Assembly (NCBI GenBank): GCA_019418305.1
Contig: DYCA01000009.1
Location: forward strand, 1-64,000
DNA length: 64,000 nucleotides
Direction of reading: 5' to 3'
Source: Clostridiales bacterium
GTDB taxonomy: Bacteria; Bacillota; Clostridia; Oscillospirales; Butyricicoccaceae
Part shown: piece after piece, positions 52,057-61,522 of the stretch
Numbering within the stretch: position 1 is the first letter of the stretch
Layout: each line of letters starts with the position of its first letter
Position numbers and translations under genes: made by a program
The notes under the pieces: model-generated
The model's input: the letters and a program-made list of their open reading frames with translations, nothing else
Told to the model about the DNA's origin: nothing
Database searches by the model: none

Positions 52057-53532
52057 ATGAAATATCGTATTTTAAAGCAGAGCAAAACCCCATTTGATAA
52101 AGTACACGAGGAGTGCGGCGTGTTCGGCATCGCCGCCCCTCCGGGCAAAGAAATTGCGGCCGCGCATGAGGCGTATGTCGCGCTGTTCGCCCTGCAGCAC
52201 CGCGGACAGGAGGCAGCGGGCATCGCGGTCAATAACCGCGGCGTCATTCACTGCCATAAGGATGTCGGTCTGGTCAGCCAGGTGTTTGGTCAGGATATTC
52301 TGGACGGTATGCCCGGTTCGATGGCCGTCGGTCACGTCCGTTACTCGACGACCGGCAAGCAATCGCGTGAAAATGCGCAGCCGATTGCGATTACTCATGT
52401 CAAGGGCAATCTTGCCGTGGCGCACAACGGCAATCTGGTCAACGCAGGTGAGCTGCGCCGACGCATTGAGTTAAACGGCGGCATCTTCCGCTCCTCGAAC
52501 GACACGGAAGTACTGGTGTATACCATCGTAAATGAGCGCCTCAAATGCGGCAGCATCGAAGAGGCGGTCAAAAACACCATGGGCATCATCGAAGGCGCGT
52601 ATTCGCTGGTTGTGATGAGCCCGCGCAAGCTGATTGCCGCGCGCGACCCGCATGGATTCCGGCCGCTGTGCATCGGTCTGTTGGATGGGGCGTATATTTT
52701 CGCCTCCGAAACCTGCGCACTCGACGCGCTGGGGGCACAGTTTGTCCGTGACGTAGAGCCGGGCGAGGTCTGTGTGGTGGAAAACGGCGAGCTGCGCTCG
52801 ATGCACTGCGGCGTGCAGTGCAAAAGCACCGCTTGTGTGTTTGAGTATATCTACTTTGCCCGTCCGGACTCGATTATCGACGGCGCAAGCGTTGAGCTTG
52901 CACGGCAGGAGGCCGGTAAATACCTGTCCATCGAGCATCCGGTCGGCGCGGATGTGGTCATCGGCGTGCCGGATTCCGGTATTCCTGCTGCCATTGGCTA
53001 CGCTAAGTTTTCCGGCATTCCCTACGGCGTCGGCCTCATCAAAAACCGTTATATTGCCCGCACGTTCATTCAGCCTGGGCAGGATAAGCGTGAGCGCTCG
53101 GTGCGTCTCAAGCTCAACGCCCTGCGCACGGCGGTGGAAGGCAAGCGCGTCATCATGGTCGACGATTCCATTGTGCGCGGCACGACCTGCGCGCGGCTGG
53201 TAAAGCTGCTGCGTGACGCGGGCGCGGCCGAGGTGCATATGCGCATCTCCGCGCCGCCGTTCCGCCACCCCTGCTTTTTCGGCACGGATATTCCGGAGCG
53301 CAGCCAGCTTTTGGCGCACGGCCGCACGGTTGAGGAAATGCGTGAGATCATCGGTGTGGACAGCTTAGGGTTCCTGTCGCTGGAGGCGGCGCGCAAGATT
53401 GCAGTCGGCTGCAAACTCGGATTTTGTGACGCCTGCTTCTCGGGCGAGTATCCGATTCCGGTGCCGGAGCAGGCGGAAAAGAATATGTTTGAAAATGAAA
53501 TCCCGCTGGACGGGAGCAAAGACAAGGAGTAA
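52057..53532 (+). CDS. purF: Amidophosphoribosyltransferase
   Basis: A 491-aa Gln-PRPP amidotransferase, first step of purine synthesis. A 19-residue propeptide is followed by Cys20 in HEECGVFGI, the Ntn nucleophile; LQHRGQEAAGI and HNGNLVNAGELR complete the glutaminase. The PRPP loop is VIMVDDSIVRGTTCARL. Cys residues in HPCFFGTD and CDACFSGEYP fit the [4Fe-4S] cluster of the Bacillus type. A second, variant copy starts 3 nt downstream. Confidence 0.96.
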   Translation: MKYRILKQSKTPFDKVHEECGVFGIAAPPGKEIAAAHEAYVALFALQHRGQEAAGIAVNNRGVIHCHKDVGLVSQVFGQDILDGMPGSMAVGHVRYSTTGKQSRENAQPIAITHVKGNLAVAHNGNLVNAGELRRRIELNGGIFRSSNDTEVLVYTIVNERLKCGSIEEAVKNTMGIIEGAYSLVVMSPRKLIAARDPHGFRPLCIGLLDGAYIFASETCALDALGAQFVRDVEPGEVCVVENGELRSMHCGVQCKSTACVFEYIYFARPDSIIDGASVELARQEAGKYLSIEHPVGADVVIGVPDSGIPAAIGYAKFSGIPYGVGLIKNRYIARTFIQPGQDKRERSVRLKLNALRTAVEGKRVIMVDDSIVRGTTCARLVKLLRDAGAAEVHMRISAPPFRHPCFFGTDIPERSQLLAHGRTVEEMREIIGVDSLGFLSLEAARKIAVGCKLGFCDACFSGEYPIPVPEQAEKNMFENEIPLDGSKDKE

Positions 53533-53535
53533 CAA

Positions 53536-54957
53536 ATGGGAGGATTTTTCGGCGTAGTCTCCAAGCAGGACTGCGTGCTGGATATTTTCTTCGGCGTGGA
53601 CTATCATTCGCATCTGGGTACGCGCCGGGGCGGCATGATCCTGTATGATAAAGAGCGCGGCTTTCAGCGCCAGATTCACAGCATCGAAAACACCCCGTTT
53701 CGCACGAAATTTGAAAAAGATCTGCCGGATTTTTCCGGCTGCAGCGGCATTGGCTGCATCAGTGATACAGATCCGCAGCCGCTGCTCGTGCGCTCGCACC
53801 TCGGTCTGTATGCGTTGACGACGGTCGGCATCATCAACAACGCGGAGGAACTGGTTTCCCGCTATTTTTCCGACCATGGCCATCAGTTTATGGCAATGAG
53901 CTCGGGCAAGGTCAATTCCACCGAGCTGGCGGCGGCGCTCATCAACCAGAAGGACGACCTTGTTTCGGGTATTCTGCATGCGCAGGAGTTGATTGACGGC
54001 TCGCTGACCGTTCTGGTGCTCACGCCGGACGGTATCATTGCCGCGCGCGACCGCCTGGGCCGACTGCCGGTATTGATTGGTCAGAATGAAGATGGCTGCT
54101 GCGTTTCGTTCGAGTCTTTTGCCTATCATAAGCTGGGTTATGAGGACGCTTATGAGCTTGGTCCGCGTGAAATTGTCAAGGTTACCGAGGAGGGCTTTGA
54201 AACGCTTTCACCTGCGGGCAAGGAGATGAAAATCTGTTCTTTCCTGTGGACGTATTATGGCTATCCCAATTCCAACTATGAGGGCGTCAATGTTGAGGTA
54301 ATGCGTTACCGCAACGGCGCTATTATGGCGCAGGACGATAAAAAACGCGGTCTTGCCGGAGATGTGGATTATATCGCAGGTGTGCCGGATTCCGGTGTGC
54401 CGCATGCAATCGGGTATGCCAACGAATGCGGCAAGCCGTTTGCCCGCCCGTTTGTCAAGTATACGCCGACCTGGCCGCGCTCGTTCATGCCGGCCAACCA
54501 GAAGGTCCGTAATCAGGTCGCCAAGATGAAGCAGATTCCGGTACCCGAGCTGATAGAGGGCAAAAAGCTGCTGTTTGTGGACGATTCCATCGTGCGCGGC
54601 ACGCAGCTGCGCGAGACGGTCGAATTCCTGTATGAGTCGGGCGCGAAGGAAGTGCATATGCGTTCCGCCTGTCCGCCGATTATGTACGGCTGCAAGTACC
54701 TGAACTTCTCCTCCTCCAATTCCGAGATGGAGCTGCTTGCCCGCCGTATCGTGCAGGAGCTGGAGGGCGACGAGGGCCAGAAGCATCTGGAGGAATACGC
54801 GGACGCCAACACCGAGCGTGGCCAGTGCATGCTGAAAACCATTTGTGAGAAGTTTGGTTTCAGTTCGCTGGGCTATCAGTCGCTTGACGGCCTTTTGGAG
54901 GCCATCGGGCTGGACCGCGACAAGGTTTGTACCTATTGCTGGAACGGCAAGGAATAA
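53536..54957 (+). CDS. Second PurF-like protein lacking the glutaminase Cys
   Basis: A 473-aa paralogue of PurF directly after purF. The N-terminal segment reads MGGFFGVVSKQD where PurF has CGVFGI, so the nucleophile Cys is absent, and HRGQ has become TRRGG. The PRPP-binding loop LLFVDDSIVRGTQLRE and the terminal Cys pair VCTYCWNGK are kept. It cannot hydrolyse glutamine in the usual way: it may use ammonia, be a regulatory partner, or make a different product. GGAGTAAC precedes the ATG. Confidence 0.85.
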   Translation: MGGFFGVVSKQDCVLDIFFGVDYHSHLGTRRGGMILYDKERGFQRQIHSIENTPFRTKFEKDLPDFSGCSGIGCISDTDPQPLLVRSHLGLYALTTVGIINNAEELVSRYFSDHGHQFMAMSSGKVNSTELAAALINQKDDLVSGILHAQELIDGSLTVLVLTPDGIIAARDRLGRLPVLIGQNEDGCCVSFESFAYHKLGYEDAYELGPREIVKVTEEGFETLSPAGKEMKICSFLWTYYGYPNSNYEGVNVEVMRYRNGAIMAQDDKKRGLAGDVDYIAGVPDSGVPHAIGYANECGKPFARPFVKYTPTWPRSFMPANQKVRNQVAKMKQIPVPELIEGKKLLFVDDSIVRGTQLRETVEFLYESGAKEVHMRSACPPIMYGCKYLNFSSSNSEMELLARRIVQELEGDEGQKHLEEYADANTERGQCMLKTICEKFGFSSLGYQSLDGLLEAIGLDRDKVCTYCWNGKE

Positions 54958-54993
54958 GCCGTTTCGCTGAAAAAAAGACGAAGGAGTATTACT

Positions 54994-56031
54994 ATGAGTG
55001 AGAGCCGTTCTGAAAGCTACAAGGCAGCCGGTGTGGACGTTACCGCCGGCTACGAGGCGGTCAAGCTGATGAAGCCGATGGTCGAATCGACCTTTACGAA
55101 AGGCGTGATGGGCACGCTGGGCGGCTTCGGCGGTCTGTTCCGTCCGGACTTTAAGGGCATGGCTGATCCCATTCTGGTTTCCGGTACGGACGGCGTGGGC
55201 ACAAAGCTCAAGCTGGCCTTTTTGATGGATAAGCACGACACGGTCGGCATCGACTGCGTGGCGATGTGCGTTAACGACATTGCCTGCTGCGGTGCACAGC
55301 CGCTGTTTTTCCTCGACTACATTGCGGTCGGCAAGAACCACCCGGCCAAAATTGCGCAGATGGTTTCCGGTATCGCGGAAGGGTGCCGTCAAGCAGGCTG
55401 TGCGTTGATTGGCGGCGAGACCGCCGAAATGCCTGGTTTCTATCCCGAAGATGAGTATGATATGGCGGGCTTCTCGGTCGGTATGGTCGATAAGGAGAAG
55501 ATGATCGACGGCACGGGTATTCGCCCGGGCGACGCGCTGATCGGCGTTGCCTCCTCGGGCGTGCATTCCAACGGCTATTCTCTGGTACGCAAGACGCTGG
55601 GCATCAACGAAAAGTCCGTACGCCGTTATATTGACGAGTTTGGCAAGACGCTCGGTGAAGAGCTGCTGACCCCGACCAAAATTTACGTCAAGGCCATTCA
55701 GGGCCTGATGGGTAAGGTCGAGGTCAAGGGTATCAGCCACATCACCGGCGGCGGTTTCTATGAGAATGTGCCGCGCATGCTGCCGGACGGCATCTGCGCC
55801 AAGATTGAAAAGAGCGCGATGCCGGTGCCGCCGGTGTTCAACCTGATTGCAAAGACCGGCAAGATTCCGGAGCGCGACATGTATAACACCTTCAATATGG
55901 GCGCGGGTCTGGTGCTTGCTGTCGCGGCAGAGGATGCCTCCCGTGCGGTGGCTGCGATTTCGGCCGCAGGCGAAGAGGCATATGTCATCGGCGAGTGTGT
56001 GGCTGGCGAAAAGGGCGTCGTGCTCGAGTAA
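54994..56031 (+). CDS. purM: AIR synthetase
   Basis: A 345-aa phosphoribosylformylglycinamidine cyclo-ligase. [19 protein letters not shown] at the start, [59 protein letters not shown] and [14 protein letters not shown] are diagnostic. It follows the second PurF by 36 nt, behind AAGGAGTA. Confidence 0.96.
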   Translation: MSESRSESYKAAGVDVTAGYEAVKLMKPMVESTFTKGVMGTLGGFGGLFRPDFKGMADPILVSGTDGVGTKLKLAFLMDKHDTVGIDCVAMCVNDIACCGAQPLFFLDYIAVGKNHPAKIAQMVSGIAEGCRQAGCALIGGETAEMPGFYPEDEYDMAGFSVGMVDKEKMIDGTGIRPGDALIGVASSGVHSNGYSLVRKTLGINEKSVRRYIDEFGKTLGEELLTPTKIYVKAIQGLMGKVEVKGISHITGGGFYENVPRMLPDGICAKIEKSAMPVPPVFNLIAKTGKIPERDMYNTFNMGAGLVLAVAAEDASRAVAAISAAGEEAYVIGECVAGEKGVVLE

Positions 56032-56049
56032 AAGAGTGGAGAATCAGTT

Positions 56050-56673
56050 ATGATAAACATCGCAGTTTTGGTTTCGGGCGGCGGAACGAATCTCCAGGCT
56101 CTGATTGACGCACAGGCCGCGGGCAAGATAGAAAACGGCTGCATCCGACTGGTGATTTCCTCCAATCCGGGTGCGTTTGCGCTGGAGCGTGCGGCGAAGG
56201 CGTCCATTCCGTCCGCCGTGCTGCGCCGCCGCGACTTTGACAGCGCAGAGGATTACGGTGCGGCGCTGGCTGCGCTGCTGGAGGAATACGAGATTGGGCT
56301 GATTGTGCTCGCAGGCTTTATGACCGTGCTGCCGGACAGCTTCTGCAGCCGCTACGAAAACCGTATCATCAACGTGCATCCGTCGCTTATTCCGTCTTTT
56401 TGCGGAGCGGGCTTCTACGGCCTGCGCGTGCATGAGGCTGCCCTTGCCAAAGGGGTGAAGGTGACCGGCGCAACCGTTCATTTTGTCTCAGAAGTGGTGG
56501 ACGGCGGCGCAATTATTGCGCAAAAAGCGGTTGAGGTGGAGGAAGGAGACACACCCGAGACGCTGCAGAAGCGTGTGATGCAGCAGGCTGAGTGGATTCT
56601 TCTGCCGCAGGCTGTCAGCGACTTCTGCGCGGGAAGACTCGTCGTTCACGGCGCATGGGTCGCCAGAAAGTAA
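56050..56673 (+). CDS. purN: GAR formyltransferase
   Basis: A 207-aa folate-dependent phosphoribosylglycinamide formyltransferase. VLVSGGGTNLQALID, LIVLAGFMTVLP, IINVHPSLIPSF (catalytic Asn/His) and GATVHFVSEVVDGGAIIAQ are the family motifs. It lies 18 nt after purM and 17 nt before the IMP cyclohydrolase. Confidence 0.95.
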   Translation: MINIAVLVSGGGTNLQALIDAQAAGKIENGCIRLVISSNPGAFALERAAKASIPSAVLRRRDFDSAEDYGAALAALLEEYEIGLIVLAGFMTVLPDSFCSRYENRIINVHPSLIPSFCGAGFYGLRVHEAALAKGVKVTGATVHFVSEVVDGGAIIAQKAVEVEEGDTPETLQKRVMQQAEWILLPQAVSDFCAGRLVVHGAWVARK

Positions 56674-56690
56674 GAAGGAAGGAAAGCGTT

Positions 56691-57416
56691 ATGAGCAAGA
56701 ATGTGTTCGATATCAGCAATGAATTGATGAGCAATGCGTATCCGGGACGCGGCATCATCTTCGGCCGCACGCCGGATAACAAGCAGAACGTGGTGGCGTA
56801 TTTCATCATGGGCCGTTCGGAGAACAGCCGCAACCGTGTATTTGTGGAGACCGACGACGGCATCCAGACCGAGGCTTATGACCCGTCCAAGATGACCGAT
56901 CCCTCGCTCATCATTTATCATCCGGTGCGTCAGTGCGGCGGCAAGCTGGTTGTCACCAACGGCGATCAGACCGATACGATTTGCGAGTACCTCAAGGAAG
57001 GCAAGAGCTATATCGACGCGCTGCGTACCCGCCAGTTTGAGCCGGACGCCCCCAACTATACCTCGCGTATCTCGGGCGTCATCAACGAGGACGGTTCCTA
57101 CAGTCTGTCCATTCTCAAGAATTTCACATCTGACCGTACCTCCAACAAGCGCTTTTTCTATGAATATGATAAGCCGGTGCCGGGGCTGGGTCACTTCATC
57201 CACACCTATCAGTGTGACGGCGACCCGCTGCCGCCGTTCCGCGGTGAACCCAAGTGCATCCGCATTGAAAAGCCGATCAAGCAGTTCACTGAATTGCTCT
57301 GGTCGAGTATGAATGAGCAGAACAAGGTCGCTCTGTTTGTGCGCTATATCGATCTGGAAACCGGCGCATATTGGCAGGAGATTCGCAACAAGCATGAGGA
57401 GGGCAAGGACGCATGA
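56691..57416 (+). CDS. IMP cyclohydrolase, PurO-like
   Basis: A 241-aa stand-alone IMP cyclohydrolase of the archaeal PurO family, which closes the ring of FAICAR to IMP. YPGRGIIFGRTPDNKQNVVAYFIMGRSENSRNR and NYTSRISGVI mark it. It replaces the cyclohydrolase half of bacterial PurH. ATG 56691 follows AAGGAAGG; a start at 56592 would lie inside purN. The next gene overlaps by ATGA. Confidence 0.9.
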   Translation: MSKNVFDISNELMSNAYPGRGIIFGRTPDNKQNVVAYFIMGRSENSRNRVFVETDDGIQTEAYDPSKMTDPSLIIYHPVRQCGGKLVVTNGDQTDTICEYLKEGKSYIDALRTRQFEPDAPNYTSRISGVINEDGSYSLSILKNFTSDRTSNKRFFYEYDKPVPGLGHFIHTYQCDGDPLPPFRGEPKCIRIEKPIKQFTELLWSSMNEQNKVALFVRYIDLETGAYWQEIRNKHEEGKDA

Positions 57417-58588
57417 AGGAGCTGGCACTTAAATACGGCTGCAACCCCAATCAGAAGCCTGCGCGTATTTTCATGACCGAAGGCGAGCTGCCCATCGAAG
57501 TATTAAACGGCAAGCCGGGCTATATCAACTTCTGTGACGCGTTCAACTCGTGGCAGCTGGTGAAAGCACTTAAAAAAGCGACCGGTATGCCGGCGGCGGC
57601 GTCCTTCAAGCATGTGTCGCCTGCAGGCGCAGCGCTTGGTAAGCCGCTGACCGAGGTAGAGAAGCAGATGTACTTCGTCGAGTCCGACCATGAGCTGTCG
57701 CCCATTGCGTGCGCCTATATCCGCGCGCGCGGCGCGGACCGCCTGTGCTCCTACGGCGACTGGGCGGCACTGAGCGACGTGTGCGACGCGGATACCGCAT
57801 CCTACCTCGCGCATGAGGTGTCCGACGGAATCATTGCGCCCGGTTATACGGATGAGGCGCTTGCCATCCTCAAAACCAAGCGCAAGGGCAGCTATAATGT
57901 TGTCAAAATTGACCCGGACTACGTGCCGAAGCCGATCGAGCAGCGCGATATTTTCGGTATCCGCTTCGAGCAAGGCTACAACGATTATGAGATCAGTGAA
58001 GCGCTGCTGAACAACATCGTCACCGACAATAAGGAACTGCCCGAGAGCGCAAAGCTCGATATGATTTTGGCGCTCATTACGCTCAAGTACACGCAATCCA
58101 ACTCGGTTTGCTATGTCAAGGACGGCATGACCATCGGTGTCGGCGCCGGTCAGCAAAGCCGCATTCACTGCACGCGACTGGCAGGCAGCAAGGCGGACAA
58201 CTGGTTCCTGCGGCAGCATCCCAAGGTGCTCGGCCTGCAGTTTGTAGATGGCATCCGCCGTCCTGACCGTGACAATGCGATCGACGTATATATTTCGGAT
58301 GAGTACGAGGATGTGCTGGCGGACGGCGTCTGGCAGAACACCTTCAAGGTCAAGCCCGAGGTGCTGACGGCTGAGGAAAAGAAGGCGTGGATTGCGAAGA
58401 ACACGGGCGTGACCGTCGGTTCGGATGCGTTTTTCCCGTTCGGCGATAATGTCGAGCGCGCGCGCAAGTCAGGTGTTGCCTATATCGTGCAGCCGGGTGG
58501 TTCGATTCGTGATGACAACGTCATTGAGACTGCAAACAAGTATGGCATTGTCATGGCGTTCACCGGCATGCGTCTGTTCCACCATTGA
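57413..58588 (+). CDS. AICAR formyltransferase, stand-alone
   Basis: A 391-aa protein equal to the C-terminal (AICAR transformylase) part of PurH. LKYGCNPNQKPARIF, AAASFKHVSPAGAA (catalytic Lys-His pair), YTQSNSVCYVKDGMTIGVGAGQQSRIHC and SDAFFPFGDNVERA are typical. Together with the preceding IMP cyclohydrolase it does the last two steps of IMP synthesis on separate polypeptides. The following membrane gene begins at its stop (TTGA overlap). Confidence 0.93.
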   Translation: MKELALKYGCNPNQKPARIFMTEGELPIEVLNGKPGYINFCDAFNSWQLVKALKKATGMPAAASFKHVSPAGAALGKPLTEVEKQMYFVESDHELSPIACAYIRARGADRLCSYGDWAALSDVCDADTASYLAHEVSDGIIAPGYTDEALAILKTKRKGSYNVVKIDPDYVPKPIEQRDIFGIRFEQGYNDYEISEALLNNIVTDNKELPESAKLDMILALITLKYTQSNSVCYVKDGMTIGVGAGQQSRIHCTRLAGSKADNWFLRQHPKVLGLQFVDGIRRPDRDNAIDVYISDEYEDVLADGVWQNTFKVKPEVLTAEEKKAWIAKNTGVTVGSDAFFPFGDNVERARKSGVAYIVQPGGSIRDDNVIETANKYGIVMAFTGMRLFHH

Positions 58589-59172
58589 GTCGAGAAAATG
58601 CCGCATCGGCGGCAAATTGGACACTGGCAGCGCTTGTTGTGCAGGTCGCAGCTGCGGTCTGCATCGGCATGGTGGGCACACTCGCCGGGGCGGCGCTCAT
58701 GGCGGTGTGCTATCTGATGAATGCTTGGGCCGCTTGGCGGCTGCGCTGCCCTGTGGCGCTGAGCGCAGCGCTTATCGGCTGCGTGCTGACGCTGCTGCTA
58801 CCCAACGGCACCAATCCCGACTGGATTGGCAACATGTTGGTCAACCTGCTGTTTTTGCTGATGTATCTGCCCTTGCAGCGTAGTTTTGACCGAAAATTTC
58901 GTGCTTTGGATGCATCCGAGCAAACGCTTCGTCTGGGACGGACATGGTCGATGACCACGCTCATCCAGCGTGGCGCGTCCATGATGGGCTTTTTGCCGCT
59001 GTTTGTCGGACAGGCTGAGCTGTCGGCCGCGCAGGGAGCATATACTACACTGTTTACCTTGCAGGTTGTGTTTGAAATGATTGCGCTTCTTGCGGCAATC
59101 GTGTCCTATATCTGGATGGTGCGCTATTTGTGGCGCGCCAGAACACTGCTGAAAGAGCAGGTGGAAAAATGA
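58585..59172 (+). CDS. Unknown membrane protein inside the purine operon (first)
   Basis: A 195-aa integral membrane protein, five or six hydrophobic segments, ending in a short basic tail. I do not recognise the family. The likely start is TTG 58585, overlapping the AICAR formyltransferase stop as TTGA, with no clear binding site, so coupled translation is needed. It overlaps the next membrane gene by 4 bp. Its place between two purine enzymes suggests a linked role, such as a transporter or a membrane anchor. Confidence 0.65.
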   Translation: MSRENAASAANWTLAALVVQVAAAVCIGMVGTLAGAALMAVCYLMNAWAAWRLRCPVALSAALIGCVLTLLLPNGTNPDWIGNMLVNLLFLLMYLPLQRSFDRKFRALDASEQTLRLGRTWSMTTLIQRGASMMGFLPLFVGQAELSAAQGAYTTLFTLQVVFEMIALLAAIVSYIWMVRYLWRARTLLKEQVEK

Positions 59173-59708
59173 AGCTGATTCGCGGCTATTATGCCTATAT
59201 GGCGATCGCGGGCGGGCTACTGCTCGATTTGGTTTTGCAAAGCAACTGGATGCTGCAAATCGTGGCCTATGCGCTTATTTCTGCGGGCGCACTGTCTTTA
59301 CAGCAGGTGTCGCGTTGGTTTTTGCGTGCGAGTATCGCGGCCGACGTATGCATCGTCTTTGAAGTGGTCTGCGGGCCGGCTGTGCTGCCGCCGGGACTGC
59401 TGCGCATGGTGTTGGAGTACGCTTCACTTGTGCCGCTGCTGCTGACCGGCTGTATGCTGCTGATGGCATATATTACGCAAATGCGGAACGCGGGGCGCGG
59501 AACGCTTGTCGAATGGGCGATTTTTGTTGTATGGAGCGCGGGCTTTATCCTGACGCTGCTCATGGCGCCCGGTTGGCTGAACGATATGGCGCTGTCTTGG
59601 GCCGTGACCGTGGTCAACACCCTGACGGTGCTCGGGTACATCGCGCTGCTGGCGGATACGTTCCGCGCGCAGAAAGAATTCATCCGTACGGAGGGAGAAA
59701 AACCATGA
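59169..59708 (+). CDS. Unknown membrane protein inside the purine operon (second)
   Basis: A 179-aa integral membrane protein with about six hydrophobic segments (LIRGYYAYMAIAGGLLLDLV at the start; WAVTVVNTLTVLGYIALLAD near the end). Family unknown. AGCAGGTGG precedes ATG 59169, which overlaps the first membrane gene; its TGA overlaps the purD ATG. Both proteins are of similar size and probably form a pair. Confidence 0.65.
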   Translation: MKLIRGYYAYMAIAGGLLLDLVLQSNWMLQIVAYALISAGALSLQQVSRWFLRASIAADVCIVFEVVCGPAVLPPGLLRMVLEYASLVPLLLTGCMLLMAYITQMRNAGRGTLVEWAIFVVWSAGFILTLLMAPGWLNDMALSWAVTVVNTLTVLGYIALLADTFRAQKEFIRTEGEKP

Positions 59709-60961
59709 AAGTACTGGTTATTGGCGGCGGCGGGCGAGAGCACGCCATCGTTCATACATTAAAGAAAAGTCCCAAGGTCGACTATATCTGGTGCGCGCCG
59801 GGCAATGGCGGCATCGCACAGGAAGCCGAGTGCGTTGATATCAAGGCGACGGATATTGACGGTGTAGTGGCCTTTGCGAAGGAGCATAAGCCGGACCTCG
59901 TAATGGTCGCGCCGGACGATCCGTTGGCACTCGGTATGGTGGACGCGCTGGAGGAAGCGGGTATCCGTGCCTTTGGCCCGCGCAAGAATGCTGCCGTGAT
60001 TGAGGGCTCCAAGTCTTTTGCCAAGGAACTGATGAAAAAATATGGCATCCCAACCGCAGGCTATGCGGTGTTTGAGGATTCAGCGGCGGCGATTGCGTAT
60101 ATTAAGGAGCAGGGTGCGCCGATTGTGGTTAAGGCGGACGGCCTTGCACTTGGCAAGGGCGTCACGGTCGCTATGACCGAGGACGAGGCTGTTGCAGCGG
60201 TCAAGGATGCGATTGACGGACACGCCTTCGGCGGTGCGGGTGCGCGCGTCGTGATTGAAGAGTTCCTGACCGGCCCGGAGGTTTCCGTGCTGGCATTTGT
60301 GGACGGTAAGCATCTCAAGACCATGCCGTCGGCGCAGGATCATAAGCGTGCTTACGATAACGATGAGGGACCGAATACGGGCGGCATGGGTGCATTTTCG
60401 CCCTCACGGTTTTATACCGAGGACGTGGCTGACACCTGTATGGAGACGATTTTCAAGCCCACGGTCGCAGCGATGGCTAAGGAAGGCCGCCCCTTCAAAG
60501 GCGTGCTGTACTTCGGCCTGATGCTGACGCCCAAGGGACCCAAGGTGATTGAGTACAACGCGCGCTTTGGCGATCCTGAGACGCAGGCCGTGCTTTCTCG
60601 CCTGGAAACCGATTTGTTTGATATCTTCAACGCTGTCATCGACGAAAAGCTGGACGAAATCGATATCCAGTGGGCGGACAATGCCGCTTGCTGCGTGTGT
60701 ATGGCATCGGGCGGCTATCCAAAGGCTTACGAGAAGGGGAAGGTCATTACCGGTTTGGATGATGTGACCGACTCGTTTGTGTTTCATGCGGGTACAGCGG
60801 TCAAGGACGGCGCGTTCGTCACAAGCGGCGGCCGTGTGCTCGGCGTGACTGCGACGGCGCCCACGCTGGATGAGGCAATCGTCAAAGCATATGCGGACGT
60901 TAAAAAGATTCATTTTGAAAAAGCACATTACCGTACGGATATTGGAGTGAAAAAGGGATGA
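59705..60961 (+). CDS. purD: GAR synthetase (phosphoribosylamine-glycine ligase)
   Basis: A 418-aa ATP-grasp enzyme. VLVIGGGGREHAIVHTL (N-domain), KADGLALGKGVTVA (ATP-grasp), VLAFVDGKHLKTMPSAQDHKR, NTGGMGAFSPS and EYNARFGDPETQAVLSRL are diagnostic. GGAGGGAG precedes ATG 59705. It overlaps the genes on both sides by 4 bp. Confidence 0.96.
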   Translation: MKVLVIGGGGREHAIVHTLKKSPKVDYIWCAPGNGGIAQEAECVDIKATDIDGVVAFAKEHKPDLVMVAPDDPLALGMVDALEEAGIRAFGPRKNAAVIEGSKSFAKELMKKYGIPTAGYAVFEDSAAAIAYIKEQGAPIVVKADGLALGKGVTVAMTEDEAVAAVKDAIDGHAFGGAGARVVIEEFLTGPEVSVLAFVDGKHLKTMPSAQDHKRAYDNDEGPNTGGMGAFSPSRFYTEDVADTCMETIFKPTVAAMAKEGRPFKGVLYFGLMLTPKGPKVIEYNARFGDPETQAVLSRLETDLFDIFNAVIDEKLDEIDIQWADNAACCVCMASGGYPKAYEKGKVITGLDDVTDSFVFHAGTAVKDGAFVTSGGRVLGVTATAPTLDEAIVKAYADVKKIHFEKAHYRTDIGVKKG

Positions 60962-61482
60962 AGACAGAACAGCAGGATCAGATTCTCGCCTGTATGGCTG
61001 AGGTTTTGAATCAGAATGGCTTTCGCGCTGAGGTGATGCGTAAGGAGGGTGCGCCCACGCTGCTGCGCTGCGAAGCGATGCGGCAGGGAAAGGTTGCCAA
61101 GGATGTAGTGATAGAGGTATGCTTTATCCCGCTCCAGCTGCCGAGCGAAGACAGCGGCTTGCTGCAATTTTTCGTTACCCTGTTTCAAGGCGCACCGGAT
61201 ACCAATGCAAGCCAACTGCGTCGTGCATGCGCATACTGCAATGATTTTTGTGCGCTGGGTGCGTTTGGCTTTTATGAGCAGGCAGGCCAGATTTATCTCA
61301 AGCATAATACCTTGCTTGACGGATCGCTGGAGCTGGAAAAGATCATTCCCTTTGTGGCAGACAACATTTCTGTGTTGCTGGCAGCAGTCGGCCGGTTTAT
61401 CGACGGTCTGGCGCAGATCTCTTATGCGGGCATGACCCTCGACGCAGTCATCGATCAGGAACTGTTCCCAAAGATAGGTTAA
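60958..61482 (+). CDS. YbjN-like small protein at the end of the purine operon
   Basis: A 174-aa soluble protein. Its layout (an N-terminal helix, VVIEVCFIPLQLPSEDSGLLQFFVTLF, GQIYLKHNTLLDG, long C-terminal helices) resembles YbjN / secretion-chaperone-like folds. Function unknown. It is joined to purD by an ATGA overlap. Its link to purines is by position only. Confidence 0.5.
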   Translation: MKTEQQDQILACMAEVLNQNGFRAEVMRKEGAPTLLRCEAMRQGKVAKDVVIEVCFIPLQLPSEDSGLLQFFVTLFQGAPDTNASQLRRACAYCNDFCALGAFGFYEQAGQIYLKHNTLLDGSLELEKIIPFVADNISVLLAAVGRFIDGLAQISYAGMTLDAVIDQELFPKIG

Positions 61483-61490
61483 AAATTGAA

Positions 61491-61510
61491 TTGTAAGGCA
61501 TGCCTTGCAA
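61491..61510. repeat. 20-bp near-perfect palindrome
   Basis: TTGTAAGGCATGCCTTGCAA, one mismatched pair, lies 8 nt after the last purine-operon stop and before its terminator. It could be an extra 3'-end hairpin or a protein site. Confidence 0.5.
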
Positions 61511-61522
61511 TCGAGAGAGAAA

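Noticed and set aside
54208-55740. Open frame of 510 codons on the minus strand over the second purF and purM
   Set aside because: Antisense shadow of two conserved enzymes.
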